Shown here one piece after another: positions 15,613 to 23,074 of a stretch of 43,031 nt of DNA. Numbering within the stretch: position 1 is the stretch's first letter; every line of letters starts with the position of its first letter. The notes under the pieces are model-generated. The model had not been told where the DNA came from. It saw only the letters and a list, made by a program, of their open reading frames with translations, and did no database searches. Origin of the DNA: Lachnospiraceae bacterium (GTDB taxonomy: Bacteria > Bacillota > Clostridia > Lachnospirales > Lachnospiraceae); NCBI GenBank assembly GCA_021202075.1, contig JAJQDT010000117.1, positions 9,960 to 52,990 on the forward strand, in the 5' to 3' direction. A program made the translations under genes and the position numbers.

Positions 15613-16702
15613 GTAATCCTTCTGACAGTATGTTTTTTGCTGCATTTATATCCCTGTCATGTTGCGCTCCACATACCGGGCATATCCATGACCGAACCGA
15701 CAGGTTCTTTGTATCTGAGTTCTTATATCCGCATACAGAACACAGCTGGCTGCTGGCATAAAATGGATCCGTCTTGATATAGTTTCTTCCGTTCCATTTT
15801 GCCTTATATTCCAGCTGCCTCGTCAGCTCGTACCAGGATGCATCCGTTATGCTCTTTGCCAGATGATGATTTTGAACCATGTTTTTTATCCGCAGGTTCT
15901 CTGAGACGATCACTTGGTTTTCGCTGACAATCTCATGGGAAATCTTATGCAGATAATCTTTCCTCGTATTTGATATCTTCTCATGACATTTCGCTATCTG
16001 CTTCCTGGTCTTATAATAATTGCTGCTTCTCTTTTCTTTATGTGATAACTGCCTCTGCAGTCTCACCAGTTTCTTTTCCTGCTTCGCCAGCGTCCTCGGG
16101 GTCTCATATTTCCGCCCGTCTGATGTGATACATAAATCCTTCAGTCCCAGATCCAGGCCAATCTGCCCTTCCGCTTCCGGCATAACATGATGTACAGTCT
16201 CCACCAGCACAGAAACATAATATTTCCCACTCGGTGCCTGAGACACCGTGGCCGATTTTATCCGGCCGGAAAACTCCCTGTGCAACTTTGCCTTTATCTG
16301 TCCAAGCTTCGGCAGCTTTATTTTCCCCGTTTCATTATTTACGCCGATATTTCCATTCGTAAAGTTGGTTGTATAAGACTTATGGCTGTCATGTTTGCTT
16401 TTATATTTGGGGTATCCCGCATGCTCTTTAAAAAATTTCTGATATGCCGAGTCCATGTTATAAACTGCGTTTGTCAAAGCAAATTTATCCACTTCCTTCA
16501 GCCATTCGTACTGTACTTTCAGCTCCCGGTTGCAATAATTGTTACAGTCTGTCCTGCTTACCGTTTTCTTCTCATTTTCATATCTGTTTTTCCGGTACGA
16601 CAGAGTCTGATTATAAACAAAACGGCAGCAGCCAAATGTCCTGGCAAGGAGGTCCTCCTGAGTTTTGTTGGGATATATGCGGTATTTATAAGCTTTTAGC
16701 AT
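15599..16702 (-). CDS. tnpB: TnpB RNA-guided nuclease (IS200/IS605 OrfB)
   Basis: 367 aa, full length for the family. N-terminal helix-turn-helix region (MLKAYKYRIYPNKTQEDLLA). The RuvC-like core has Asp in GLDLGLKDLCI, Glu in VSENLRIKNM and Asp in HDRDINAAKNIL. A zinc ribbon (CSVCG ... CPVCG) sits between the last two. TnpB proteins are RNA-guided DNA endonucleases that use the omega RNA overlapping the 3' end of their gene to cut the empty donor site and maintain the element; Cas12 evolved from them. All catalytic residues are present, so it looks functional. The start lies 16 bp after the tnpA stop. Confidence 0.95.
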   Translation of the reverse strand: MLKAYKYRIYPNKTQEDLLARTFGCCRFVYNQTLSYRKNRYENEKKTVSRTDCNNYCNRELKVQYEWLKEVDKFALTNAVYNMDSAYQKFFKEHAGYPKYKSKHDSHKSYTTNFTNGNIGVNNETGKIKLPKLGQIKAKLHREFSGRIKSATVSQAPSGKYYVSVLVETVHHVMPEAEGQIGLDLGLKDLCITSDGRKYETPRTLAKQEKKLVRLQRQLSHKEKRSSNYYKTRKQIAKCHEKISNTRKDYLHKISHEIVSENQVIVSENLRIKNMVQNHHLAKSITDASWYELTRQLEYKAKWNGRNYIKTDPFYASSQLCSVCGYKNSDTKNLSVRSWICPVCGAQHDRDINAAKNILSEGLRQIA

Positions 16703-16717
16703 TCTCAGCCGACCTCC

Positions 16718-17122
16718 TTACCCCTGATTTTCTATATACTTTCGCAACATTTCTTCTGAAACGTTTCCGACACTGCAGGCAAAATACCCATCTGTCCAGA
16801 AAGTATGTTCTTTCCAAAAATGCTTTTGTAAATATACAGGATACTGTTCCCATATATGATATGTCGTATAACTTTTCATCAGATTTATAATTCTGCTGAT
16901 CGAAATTGTCGGTTCTGTCTCTATCATATAATGGATATGATCCTTATCTGTTTCCATATATTTGATAATAACCCGATGTTTTTGATAAATCTCGTAAGAA
17001 AGCTGCTTGATATCATCCGATATCTGCCTGGAAGCCAGCAATTTTTTTCGATATTTATATACGAAAATAATGTGATACTGCAATAAATATTTATGTCTGT
17101 TTTTTGATTTCCATTTTGTCAT
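16718..17122 (-). CDS. tnpA: TnpA, Y1 single-strand transposase (IS200-like)
   Basis: The ATG at 17120-17122 (MTKWKSKNRHKYLLQYHIIF) gives 134 aa, the usual IS200 size; a longer frame to 17206 runs through the left-end hairpin. The HUH motif is HIH in DKDHIHYMIE, and the catalytic Tyr is in EEMLRKYIENQ. The family cuts and rejoins single-stranded DNA at sites next to end hairpins. A TATAAT-like -10 lies about 10 bp before the start. It is intact, so this element could still be mobile and could act in trans on other hairpins. Confidence 0.95.
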   Translation of the reverse strand: MTKWKSKNRHKYLLQYHIIFVYKYRKKLLASRQISDDIKQLSYEIYQKHRVIIKYMETDKDHIHYMIETEPTISISRIINLMKSYTTYHIWEQYPVYLQKHFWKEHTFWTDGYFACSVGNVSEEMLRKYIENQG

Positions 17123-17171
17123 GCCAAAATTATAACATAAATATTTGCTTTTGTCGACCTTAACCCATCGT

Positions 17172-17360
17172 CTAAAGCCAATGGGATTGCGGTCGACCCA
17201 TTTCAACCGTATCTGAGTTCGGTTTTACAAGAATGGACGCTTCTTGTATTTCCAATACAGTTGCACAAAAGGTTTTCTCCTCCGTCTCTTCTTCGGCGCA
17301 CACCGGATGCAATATCAGCATACAGAGAGCGGATAGTACAATCACAGCAACTCTTTTCAT
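17172..17360 (-). pseudogene. Small secreted protein truncated by the IS200/IS605 element
   Basis: The start ATG is at 17358-17360, with AAGGAG upstream. The signal peptide (MKRVAVIVLSALCMLILHPV) and about 30 mature residues (EKTFCATVLEIQEASILVKP) resemble the start of DUF3221-type small proteins. At VE the frame enters the element's left end and stops. I do not find the missing 3' part on the other side of the element, so a deletion probably accompanied or followed insertion. Confidence 0.7.
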
Positions 17361-17404
17361 TCTGATCTCCTTTCTTGCTGATAGTATCAATTTCCATACA
17401 AAAG

Positions 17405-18175
17405 TTATTGAAGCCCCATGACAAATACGATAATTGCCGCTACCGGAAGGATCGTCCAACTGATATACCGCCCGGCAAGCTCCCAGTCCGATGGTTCCGC
17501 TTTGTCCGCGTGACGAATCTGAAAGAACAGGTTCAGGCGGAACAGTTCATCGACAAACAGGACAGAAAAAGCTGTAAAGATGCAAATAAGCACTCCGCAC
17601 AGGTATCCGCCCCAATGACCCTTATGAGTCAGTTCCGGTCCATTTATCAATGCAAGGATGACAGAAGCGGACGGCTCCATGGAATCGACTGCATTCCCGC
17701 TTTCATCCTGTTCCGCCCCATCAACCGTCAGATAGAGATTTCCCATATCTTCCGTGCTTCCATCTTCATTAAAAAGCCAGTATTCGCCGCCCTGAATACG
17801 TACTATTCCGCCACGGAAGATCAGATTATCTCCATCATAAAGTTCTACGCCGGTCATGTCTTCTGCCCATTCACTGTCTTTGGGAACGGCGGTCGCATCC
17901 TCCCTTGCGGCATAAGGGCCATAGGTTTGTTCGCCATATTGAAACTCCACGGATTGGTCTGAGTATACTGTAAAAGCAACCTGCTGTCCTTTGATCTTAC
18001 CGGAATAGATTGTATTGCCATTTTCCCGTGCCGGAACCAGAACCACGTTCTGGTAAATAAATCCCACCCGGGCAATGACAGCCGGATAAATTACTGCAAA
18101 TACCAATATAGCGGCACTCATAAAAAGGAGTACCCCTTTTTGAAATGTCCCCAAAGATCTGATTCTTTTTATCAC
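17405..18175 (-). CDS. Membrane protein of unknown function
   Basis: 256 aa. One N-terminal membrane segment (VLLFMSAAILVFAVIYPAVI), an extracytoplasmic beta-rich domain (IYSGKIKGQQVAFTVYSDQS; FRGGIVRIQGGEYWLFNEDG), then two C-terminal membrane segments (GGYLCGVLICIFTAFSVLFV; ISWTILPVAAIIVFVMGL). I recognise no named family. It lies between a lipoprotein gene and the truncated secreted-protein gene on the same strand, so the three may have formed an operon before the IS insertion. Confidence 0.7.
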   Translation of the reverse strand: MIKRIRSLGTFQKGVLLFMSAAILVFAVIYPAVIARVGFIYQNVVLVPARENGNTIYSGKIKGQQVAFTVYSDQSVEFQYGEQTYGPYAAREDATAVPKDSEWAEDMTGVELYDGDNLIFRGGIVRIQGGEYWLFNEDGSTEDMGNLYLTVDGAEQDESGNAVDSMEPSASVILALINGPELTHKGHWGGYLCGVLICIFTAFSVLFVDELFRLNLFFQIRHADKAEPSDWELAGRYISWTILPVAAIIVFVMGLQ

Positions 18176-18205
18176 TTTAGTTGTCCTCCCGACGAATATT
18201 AAAAT

Positions 18206-18772
18206 CTAAGCAACCCAAATTCCAATCAGATCCACTCCATCCCATTTCCCAATCACTTCTATAGTATTTTCTTCTCCATTATACTGATATAATTCGCAGG
18301 GCGATGACCAGTTTGTATTTAATTCCACCCAGGCAAAATACTGTCCTTTGTCTTCAATTATGATGGCAGAAAATATGTCATGATCAATCTCATCCGCCAA
18401 CAGCTGCATAAGTGATGACATAGCTTCATCCGCCTCTATGACATCTCCGGACTCCTCTGTCAGAATCGTATTTACCAGCGTATTTTTTACCTGCCCATTT
18501 ACAACGTTCGATGAAAAACAGTCAATATCTGCGGCATAAAATCTTGCGCTGTCATCCGGCTTGAATTCGTCTGTTTTCCTCACTTTTCCATTGCCATAGA
18601 CATCATAATACACAAAATCAGCTGTTTCCGCTTCATCTTGCAGAGTAACAACCTTAACTGAAAGATTGTCCGCTGACGTCCCTCCATTACAGGCAGTACA
18701 TAAGATTGCCGTTAATATTCCAACTACTATGCCAATGGTTCTTTTATTGCGTTTTGTCTGTCTATCTTCCAT
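18206..18772 (-). CDS. Secreted lipoprotein of unknown function
   Basis: 188 aa. A basic N-terminus and lipoprotein-type signal (TIGIVVGILTAILCTAC, Cys at about residue 28) are followed by an acidic mixed domain with a repeated pattern of Tyr/Val strands (TADFVYYDVYGNGKVRKTDE; GQYFAWVELNTNW; TIEVIGKWDGVDLIGIWVA). No family recognised. 30 bp separate it from the membrane protein gene downstream; probable operon. Confidence 0.7.
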   Translation of the reverse strand: MEDRQTKRNKRTIGIVVGILTAILCTACNGGTSADNLSVKVVTLQDEAETADFVYYDVYGNGKVRKTDEFKPDDSARFYAADIDCFSSNVVNGQVKNTLVNTILTEESGDVIEADEAMSSLMQLLADEIDHDIFSAIIIEDKGQYFAWVELNTNWSSPCELYQYNGEENTIEVIGKWDGVDLIGIWVA

Positions 18773-18974
18773 TTTTTATCATTCCACCCTGGTCAGCCTC
18801 TTCGTCCGGCTGCTTATTTTCCGGATTCAGATTCATATTTTTAACGTTGATTATACAGTCTGGCAGCTGTCACTTCCCTGTCTTTTTTCTTAGGCAAAGC
18901 TTATCGTTTTCTTAATTTCACGGTCTGCCTTTATCCGAAAATATTGCATCCTTAAAGCTGATATTTAAAGATTT
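18773..18974 (-). other. Remnant of a lost ECF-sigma-linked region
   Basis: There is no intact gene. Near 18968-18996 the minus strand begins like the sigma factor at 28353-29054 (MNLLVRKAN) and stops after ten codons. Further along, a short acidic stretch ending DEEADQGG can be read. This is the residue of the leftward gene of an ancestral divergent sigma-factor pair. Confidence 0.55.
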
Positions 18975-18975
18975 G

Positions 18976-19398
18976 CCTTCCTTACCAGCAAATTCATTCG
19001 TTTTCATTCCCCTCCTCCGTTTGGATGCAAAGCCTGTTATTGTTTTCGAGATAATGGCCGGTCAATTATCATCTACTCAATTACACTTATTAGACCACAA
19101 ATCCGGCTGTTTTGTTACAGAATTTTTCGGATTTTTTTCTTAAAATTTAAAAAATCGTGGGACGTTTTTGCCGTCTCATCCGTCTAATGTATGAAAGGAG
19201 GGAACGAGCATGGAAGAATTAGCCGAACTGGCCAAAAAGGCAGCCGGACATGATGCCGACGCATTTACAGCATTGATGCAATCGCAGATGCAGAATATGT
19301 ATAAGACGGCACGCGCGATTCTGTCGAATGAGTCCGATATAGCGGATGCGATTTCAGAGACAATTCTCACCTGCTGGGAAAAACTGGATCAGCTGAAC
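18976..19398. repeat. Duplicated divergent promoter and sigma-gene start (copy 1)
   Basis: About 360 bp from 18976 to about 19345 are nearly identical to 29033-29398: the start of a leftward sigma gene, the ~210-bp intergenic region, and the first 43 codons of the rightward sigma gene. Copies differ by only a few bases. The two direct repeats are about 10 kb apart and could recombine. The 3' limit given here is generous. Confidence 0.85.
19158..19199 (+). promoter_or_regulatory. Candidate ECF-type promoter and ribosome binding site
   Basis: TGGGAC (19158-19163), 17 bp, CGTC (19181-19184) resembles the TGAAAC-N16/17-CGTC promoters of SigM/SigW-type sigma factors, consistent with autoregulation. 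AAAGGAGGG lies just before the ATG at 19210. The same sequence is at 29215-29241. Confidence 0.5.
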
Positions 19399-19740
19399 GA
19401 TCCGGCCTGGTTTCGGACATGGATGACGCGGATTCTGGTCAACAAATGCAAGGATCTGATCCGCCAGGGAAAAAACTTAAGTATGCCGGGAGATGTACCA
19501 GAGATATCCGCAGCGGACTCCGGGTTCACAAATGCCGAATGGAATGAGGCGCTGAATATGCTGGATGAAAAATACCGGCTGGTGCTGATGCTGTATTATG
19601 TGGAAGGCTATAAAACCGGTGAAATCAGTACCATCCTGGAAGTAAGCGAGAGCACGGTACGCACACAGCTGGCAAGAGGACGTGAAAAACTGGCACAGGC
19701 TGTTACAGGGAAAAAGGGGAAAGCCGCGCATAACAAATAA
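19210..19740 (+). CDS. ECF-type RNA polymerase sigma factor
   Basis: 176 aa with sigma region 2 (FTALMQSQMQNMYKTARAIL, then SDIADAISETILTCWEKL and WFRTWMTRILVNKCKDLI) and region 4 (LDEKYRLVLMLYYVEGYKTG, EISTILEVSESTVRTQLARG). Length and layout are normal for the SigM/SigV-like group. The DUF4179 protein gene follows after 14 bp with its own GGAGG, the usual sigma/anti-sigma arrangement. A leftward sibling was lost at this locus; the reciprocal half survives at 28353-29054. Confidence 0.93.
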   Translation: MEELAELAKKAAGHDADAFTALMQSQMQNMYKTARAILSNESDIADAISETILTCWEKLDQLNDPAWFRTWMTRILVNKCKDLIRQGKNLSMPGDVPEISAADSGFTNAEWNEALNMLDEKYRLVLMLYYVEGYKTGEISTILEVSESTVRTQLARGREKLAQAVTGKKGKAAHNK

Positions 19741-19754
19741 GGAGGCAGAGGCTT

Positions 19755-21287
19755 ATGAAAGAAATAAAAACAGATCAGTGGAAAGCTGCGCATGAGAAAT
19801 CGCCTGGCGGCGATGGCGCAGCCTACGTCCTGCATCAAAACCCGATGCAGGACAAATATTGGCAGGCTGATGACAGCCAGGGAAGTCAAATAGATTCTGA
19901 TAAAATCTTTAAGAGAGAATTAGACCCCGGAGAAGTCATTGATGTACTGCGGAGAAATATTGAGATTCCGGCAGGCGTAAAGCAGAAGGCGAATGAGGCG
20001 TTTTCCAGAATACATCAGGAAACGGAAGCAAATGCGGATTCTGAAATTCCGGAAAAAGAGCCCATACATGCGAATGAATACATGCGCGAAAATCATGAAA
20101 GGAAGGGGAACTCTTTGAACGGAAGCATCGCTATCAATGTGACTGCTGGACAGACGCAAAAAAACAGCGGACGCTCTGGAGCAGGAAGAAAAGGCAACCG
20201 CAAACGCGCGCTGACCGTCGGCATTGCAGCGGCATGCGCCGTGATGATCTGCGGCGCGGGTGTGATGGCAGCGTACCGGCAGTGGAGTCGCTCCGTAGAG
20301 AAAGGGATGCAGGCAGATGAAAATCAGCTCGCCGACCTTGAAGCGGATCAAATGTTGTCCGTATCCGGAATATCCGTGACAGACCAGGGCGTGACGATTA
20401 CATCCAAAGAGGCCATTGTGGACAATCATTATGCATATCTCGTATTCAAAGTAGAAGGCTACACCCTGGAAGAAGGGGCACAGCCGGAATTTGCAAATGT
20501 GGATGTAAGCGCTTCTGACGGAGAAGATCTGTATCTGGAAGGAAGCGGTTCTACTGCCCGCAGCTTCTATAATGGCCTGATTGTCGGTGAAAACGGAAAA
20601 GCTGTAAGCGCGGATGGAAGCGAAATTAAAGAAGATGAGGATGGGAACTGGCTGCTGCAGTATGTACAGGACGACGGGAGTCTGGAATACTGTATTACCC
20701 TTTATTCCACAGTAGATGGCGCATTTATCGGAAGGGACTTACACATCGAATTCCAAGGGCTGGGTTCGTTTATAGAAAATTCTGAAGGGGAAATCAGAAC
20801 AGACATTGGTGGTTCGTGGAGCTTTGACCTGACTCTTTCCGGCTCCCCCAGCACGACCACATTCAATCTGGACGCGGAGCTTGGGGACAGCGGCGCAACC
20901 GTGATTCAGGCTGTTCTCTCGCCGCTTTCCGCGACCATATACTATGAATTCCCATATTCTGAATACACAGTCGAAGCAGATGATGAAGATGGAATGACAA
21001 GGATCACCACTCTTTTTGATGAGGCGCCGGCATTTATCGGTTTCCGCATGAAAGACGGCACAGATATTCGCTATCTGACTGGAGGAGGCTCAAATGGCTA
21101 TGATAACGACATGAATGATACCGAGAATGGTAAAAAAAACATTTACCGTGTAATACAGGGCTATGGGCGTGTCATTGATGTGGATGAAATCGAGAGTCTC
21201 CTGTTCGTAAAATCCTTGCCAGAAGAATCAGAGGATGGTGAAGCAGTACTCTCTGATGAGAATCTGTATATCGTACCGCTTCAGTAA
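19755..21287 (+). CDS. DUF4179-type membrane protein, probable anti-sigma factor
   Basis: 510 aa. A cytoplasmic N-terminal region (1-150) contains a short anti-sigma-like helix set (DPGEVIDVLRRNIEIPAGVK). One membrane segment follows (about 153-172, ALTVGIAAACAVMICGAGVM), then an extracytoplasmic immunoglobulin-like DUF4179 domain (QMLSVSGISVTDQGVTITSK) and a C-terminal domain (GGSWSFDLTLSGSPSTTTFN to VDEIESLLFVKSLP). It presumably holds the sigma factor inactive until an envelope signal. The C-terminal 160 residues are repeated, about 90% identical, in the chimeric gene at 29267-29878. Confidence 0.82.
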   Translation: MKEIKTDQWKAAHEKSPGGDGAAYVLHQNPMQDKYWQADDSQGSQIDSDKIFKRELDPGEVIDVLRRNIEIPAGVKQKANEAFSRIHQETEANADSEIPEKEPIHANEYMRENHERKGNSLNGSIAINVTAGQTQKNSGRSGAGRKGNRKRALTVGIAAACAVMICGAGVMAAYRQWSRSVEKGMQADENQLADLEADQMLSVSGISVTDQGVTITSKEAIVDNHYAYLVFKVEGYTLEEGAQPEFANVDVSASDGEDLYLEGSGSTARSFYNGLIVGENGKAVSADGSEIKEDEDGNWLLQYVQDDGSLEYCITLYSTVDGAFIGRDLHIEFQGLGSFIENSEGEIRTDIGGSWSFDLTLSGSPSTTTFNLDAELGDSGATVIQAVLSPLSATIYYEFPYSEYTVEADDEDGMTRITTLFDEAPAFIGFRMKDGTDIRYLTGGGSNGYDNDMNDTENGKKNIYRVIQGYGRVIDVDEIESLLFVKSLPEESEDGEAVLSDENLYIVPLQ

Positions 21288-21324
21288 AATTATATGGCGT
21301 AAAATTATATGTCAAAAATTAATA

Positions 21325-21484
21325 TTGACAAGCCATGCACTTCATAGCTATAATTTATAAAGTCATTTATGCCTGTAATCGGACAGGCGAACCACAAACA
21401 GCCGAAACTGTTAACAATGGCACTATTGTTGTCAGTTTTGCTTATATTCCCACAGGAAACTGGCACAATCTGTGCCAGTTTTTT
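21325..21484 (+). promoter_or_regulatory. Structured 5' leader with attenuator, candidate riboswitch
   Basis: A strong promoter, TTGACA (21325-21330), 18 bp, TATAAT (21349-21354), is followed by three hairpins. They are GCCTGT/ACAGGC (21371-21388), AACAG-ccgaaa-CTGTT (21397-21412) and AACAAT/ATTGTT (21413-21430). A perfect intrinsic terminator follows, AACTGGCACA-atc-TGTGCCAGTT plus T4 (21458-21484), 15 bp before the YgjV start. CAGTTT (21433-21438) can pair with AAACTG within the terminator's 5' arm, giving an antiterminator. The ligand class is unknown; from memory it recalls the guanidine-IV layout. Confidence 0.65.
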
Positions 21485-21498
21485 GGGAGGAAATTATT

Positions 21499-21993
21499 AT
21501 GCTAATGGCTGGTAATATCATGTCTCTTATTGGATCATTACTGATGGTATCCATTGGGTTTATCAATGACAAGAAAAAGTTTCTCCTGGCACAGTGTGGC
21601 CAGTTTACCATAATGGCCATCGGTAATCTGTTCCTTGGCGCCTATGCGGGAACGATCTCCAACGTGATTGGAATAGTGAGGAATCTGACGTTTTCACGGA
21701 CAGCCTCTACAAATGCCCTCAAAGTGTTTTTTATCATTGCACAGCTAACAATCACCCTGGCAAACGGTATCCATTCCGCAGTTGAACTATGTCCAGTGTT
21801 TTCAACAATCATTTTCACAGGGTCAATTGATGCAAAAAGCACCGTTCGTTTTAAAATAATACTCATACTGGCTCAGGTTTTTTGGATGATATATGACTTT
21901 TATTATCACAATTACACCGCATTCCTTTTTGATATCTTAACAGTTTTATCTAATGTTTGTGGAGTTGCCGCATTAATCAGAATGCATGTATAA
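21499..21993 (+). CDS. YgjV-family inner membrane protein
   Basis: The start at 21499 (MLMAGNIMSLIGSLLMVSIG) has GGAGG 8 nt upstream; the upstream frame runs through the terminator. The 164-aa protein has four to six hydrophobic segments, with NDKKKFLLAQCGQFTIMAIG and GAYAGTISNVIGIVRNL typical of the YgjV family. Function is not established. Because the gene sits behind a probable metabolite-responsive leader, a transport role is plausible. Confidence 0.8.
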   Translation: MLMAGNIMSLIGSLLMVSIGFINDKKKFLLAQCGQFTIMAIGNLFLGAYAGTISNVIGIVRNLTFSRTASTNALKVFFIIAQLTITLANGIHSAVELCPVFSTIIFTGSIDAKSTVRFKIILILAQVFWMIYDFYYHNYTAFLFDILTVLSNVCGVAALIRMHV

Positions 21994-22009
21994 AATGCTT
22001 CTTCTCACC

Positions 22010-22275
22010 CCTTATTTTCCTCCGCATCCCAGTCTATCCACGAAAAATACCAGATTTTCCCATGGATTTCCCGGCAGATCCGGTTCGCGGTCAGATATTC
22101 TAGATACGCAAGCTCCGGGTTGTCCCGCTCCCATCTGGTCGCTTCGTAAAAATCCTGCCAGGCATTATAGGCTCCCCGCTTTTTTGCAGGATAATATTTC
22201 CCACACGAAAGTCACGATGTCGCTCACGTCAATATCATCTGTATCAATGTTAATGGCAGCGAACCCCGCCGCATA
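22010..22275 (-). pseudogene. Frameshifted gene remnant
   Basis: On the minus strand one frame reads AAINIDTDDIDVSDIVTFVW and another, after a shift, AYNAWQDFYEATRWERDNPE then AYLEYLTANRICREIHGKIW and FSWIDWDAEENKG before a stop. The two halves look like one protein broken by a frameshift. I do not recognise the family. Confidence 0.45.
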
Positions 22276-22279
22276 GGCC

Positions 22280-22786
22280 TCATCTCATTCCATGTGAAGC
22301 CAGAAGATCTGCCATCTCATCCCCAGATTCCTGCATTCCACGAGCCACCCACTCTTCAATCCAGCCATATGTGCCATAGGCAATGAATGCGGTTGTATAT
22401 GCCCACATGTTCTCGTATTCAGCTTTCGGTCCGGACTGTTCCAGCAGCACTGTGAGAAACAGATGGAACAGGTTTCTTTTTCTCAGCAGGAGATAAAAGT
22501 CCCTGTTGTCGCTCAAATGCCGAAACAGACTTCCATAGAGATCAGCATTAGAATCACGATTCTGCTCTTCGTTCTCCGTCCGCCAGTCTGTAATCAGTCT
22601 TCGGATATAGTGCAGAAGAATATCTTCCCTGCTGTTAAAATTTCGATAAAAGGAATTTCTGCTCACCTGTGCGGCACTTGTGATTTGGCTGATGGAGATT
22701 TCTTCAAATTTGTACTGTTCAAGTAAACGCAGCAGCGCTCCGGTAATCTGCTCCTTCACCCAGGTATTTTTTTCTTCGTTGTTCAC
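22280..22786 (-). CDS. TetR-family transcriptional regulator
   Basis: I chose the GTG at 22784-22786 (NNEEKNTWVKEQITGALLRL) because GAGGAGG lies 11 nt upstream; frames to 22816 or 22858 have no clear ribosome binding site and would cross the operator region. The product is about 168 aa. The HTH is FEEISISQITSAAQVSRNSF followed by YRNF, and the C-terminal domain is the variable helical ligand-binding part. Divergent from the small membrane protein/hydrolase operon and separated from it by two tandem 22-bp repeats, so it probably represses that operon and itself. Confidence 0.85.
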   Translation of the reverse strand: MNNEEKNTWVKEQITGALLRLLEQYKFEEISISQITSAAQVSRNSFYRNFNSREDILLHYIRRLITDWRTENEEQNRDSNADLYGSLFRHLSDNRDFYLLLRKRNLFHLFLTVLLEQSGPKAEYENMWAYTTAFIAYGTYGWIEEWVARGMQESGDEMADLLASHGMR

Positions 22787-22847
22787 GATGGTACAAACCT
22801 CCTCATTTTGTGCCATTTTTACACGGAGTATTGACCCCGTCAAAATG

Positions 22848-22891
22848 TGATGGTACAATCGTTACACCTTGATAGTACAACTGCTACACCT
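22848..22891. promoter_or_regulatory. Two tandem 22-bp repeats, probable TetR operators
   Basis: Units at 22848-22869 and 22870-22891 abut exactly and follow TGATRGTACAAYYGYTACACCT; each contains GTA-N7/8-TAC half-sites. They lie between the divergent regulator and hydrolase operons. A looser GTACAA copy occurs at 22791. Confidence 0.6.
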
Positions 22892-22933
22892 TTTTGTCAA
22901 GAGAGATTTTGTGAATGAACGGAGGTAAATTCT

Positions 22934-23074
22934 ATGGAGGGGTTTTTCACGGGGAAACGAATTCTCATTCTGCTGATTTTGATTGTGCTGGGGATTCTTT
23001 TGGGCAGGCTTGCACTCAGAGCGGTCATCAATCTTCTGGTTGGCGGCTCACTTTTTGGAGGGAATTTTCTATGA
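22934..23074 (+). CDS. Small single-pass membrane protein
   Basis: 46 aa: MEGFFTGKRILILLILIVLG, then ILLGRLALRAVINLLVGGSL. One hydrophobic helix with flanking basic residues. GGAGG lies 8 nt upstream of the ATG. Its TGA overlaps the hydrolase ATG (ATGA at 23071-23074), so the two are translationally coupled. Codon use and position indicate a real gene. The function is unknown; it could anchor or regulate the hydrolase. Confidence 0.7.
   Translation: MEGFFTGKRILILLILIVLGILLGRLALRAVINLLVGGSLFGGNFL

Larger units (their letters stand above)
15440..17198 (-). mobile_element. IS200/IS605-family element with tnpA and tnpB
   Basis: tnpA and tnpB lie on the same strand, tnpA first. Both ends carry the same imperfect hairpin: CCCATcG-tctaaagc-CAATGGG at 17164-17185 (left end, also enclosed by GTCGACC/GGTCGAC) and CCCATTG-tctaaagc-CAATGGG at 15446-15467 (right end). 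Hairpin ends without terminal inverted repeats are diagnostic of the family. Insertion truncated a small secreted-protein gene at its left end. Exact ends are not resolved. Confidence 0.88.

Noticed and set aside
15454..15645. 63-codon frame downstream of and overlapping tnpB
   Set aside because: It overlaps the end of tnpB in another frame and covers the structured right end; better explained as omega-RNA sequence.
22915..23070. Longer N-terminus for the first hydrolase
   Set aside because: It would use a frame different from the well-supported small membrane protein gene and lacks a ribosome binding site; the ATGA overlap at 23071 gives a better start.
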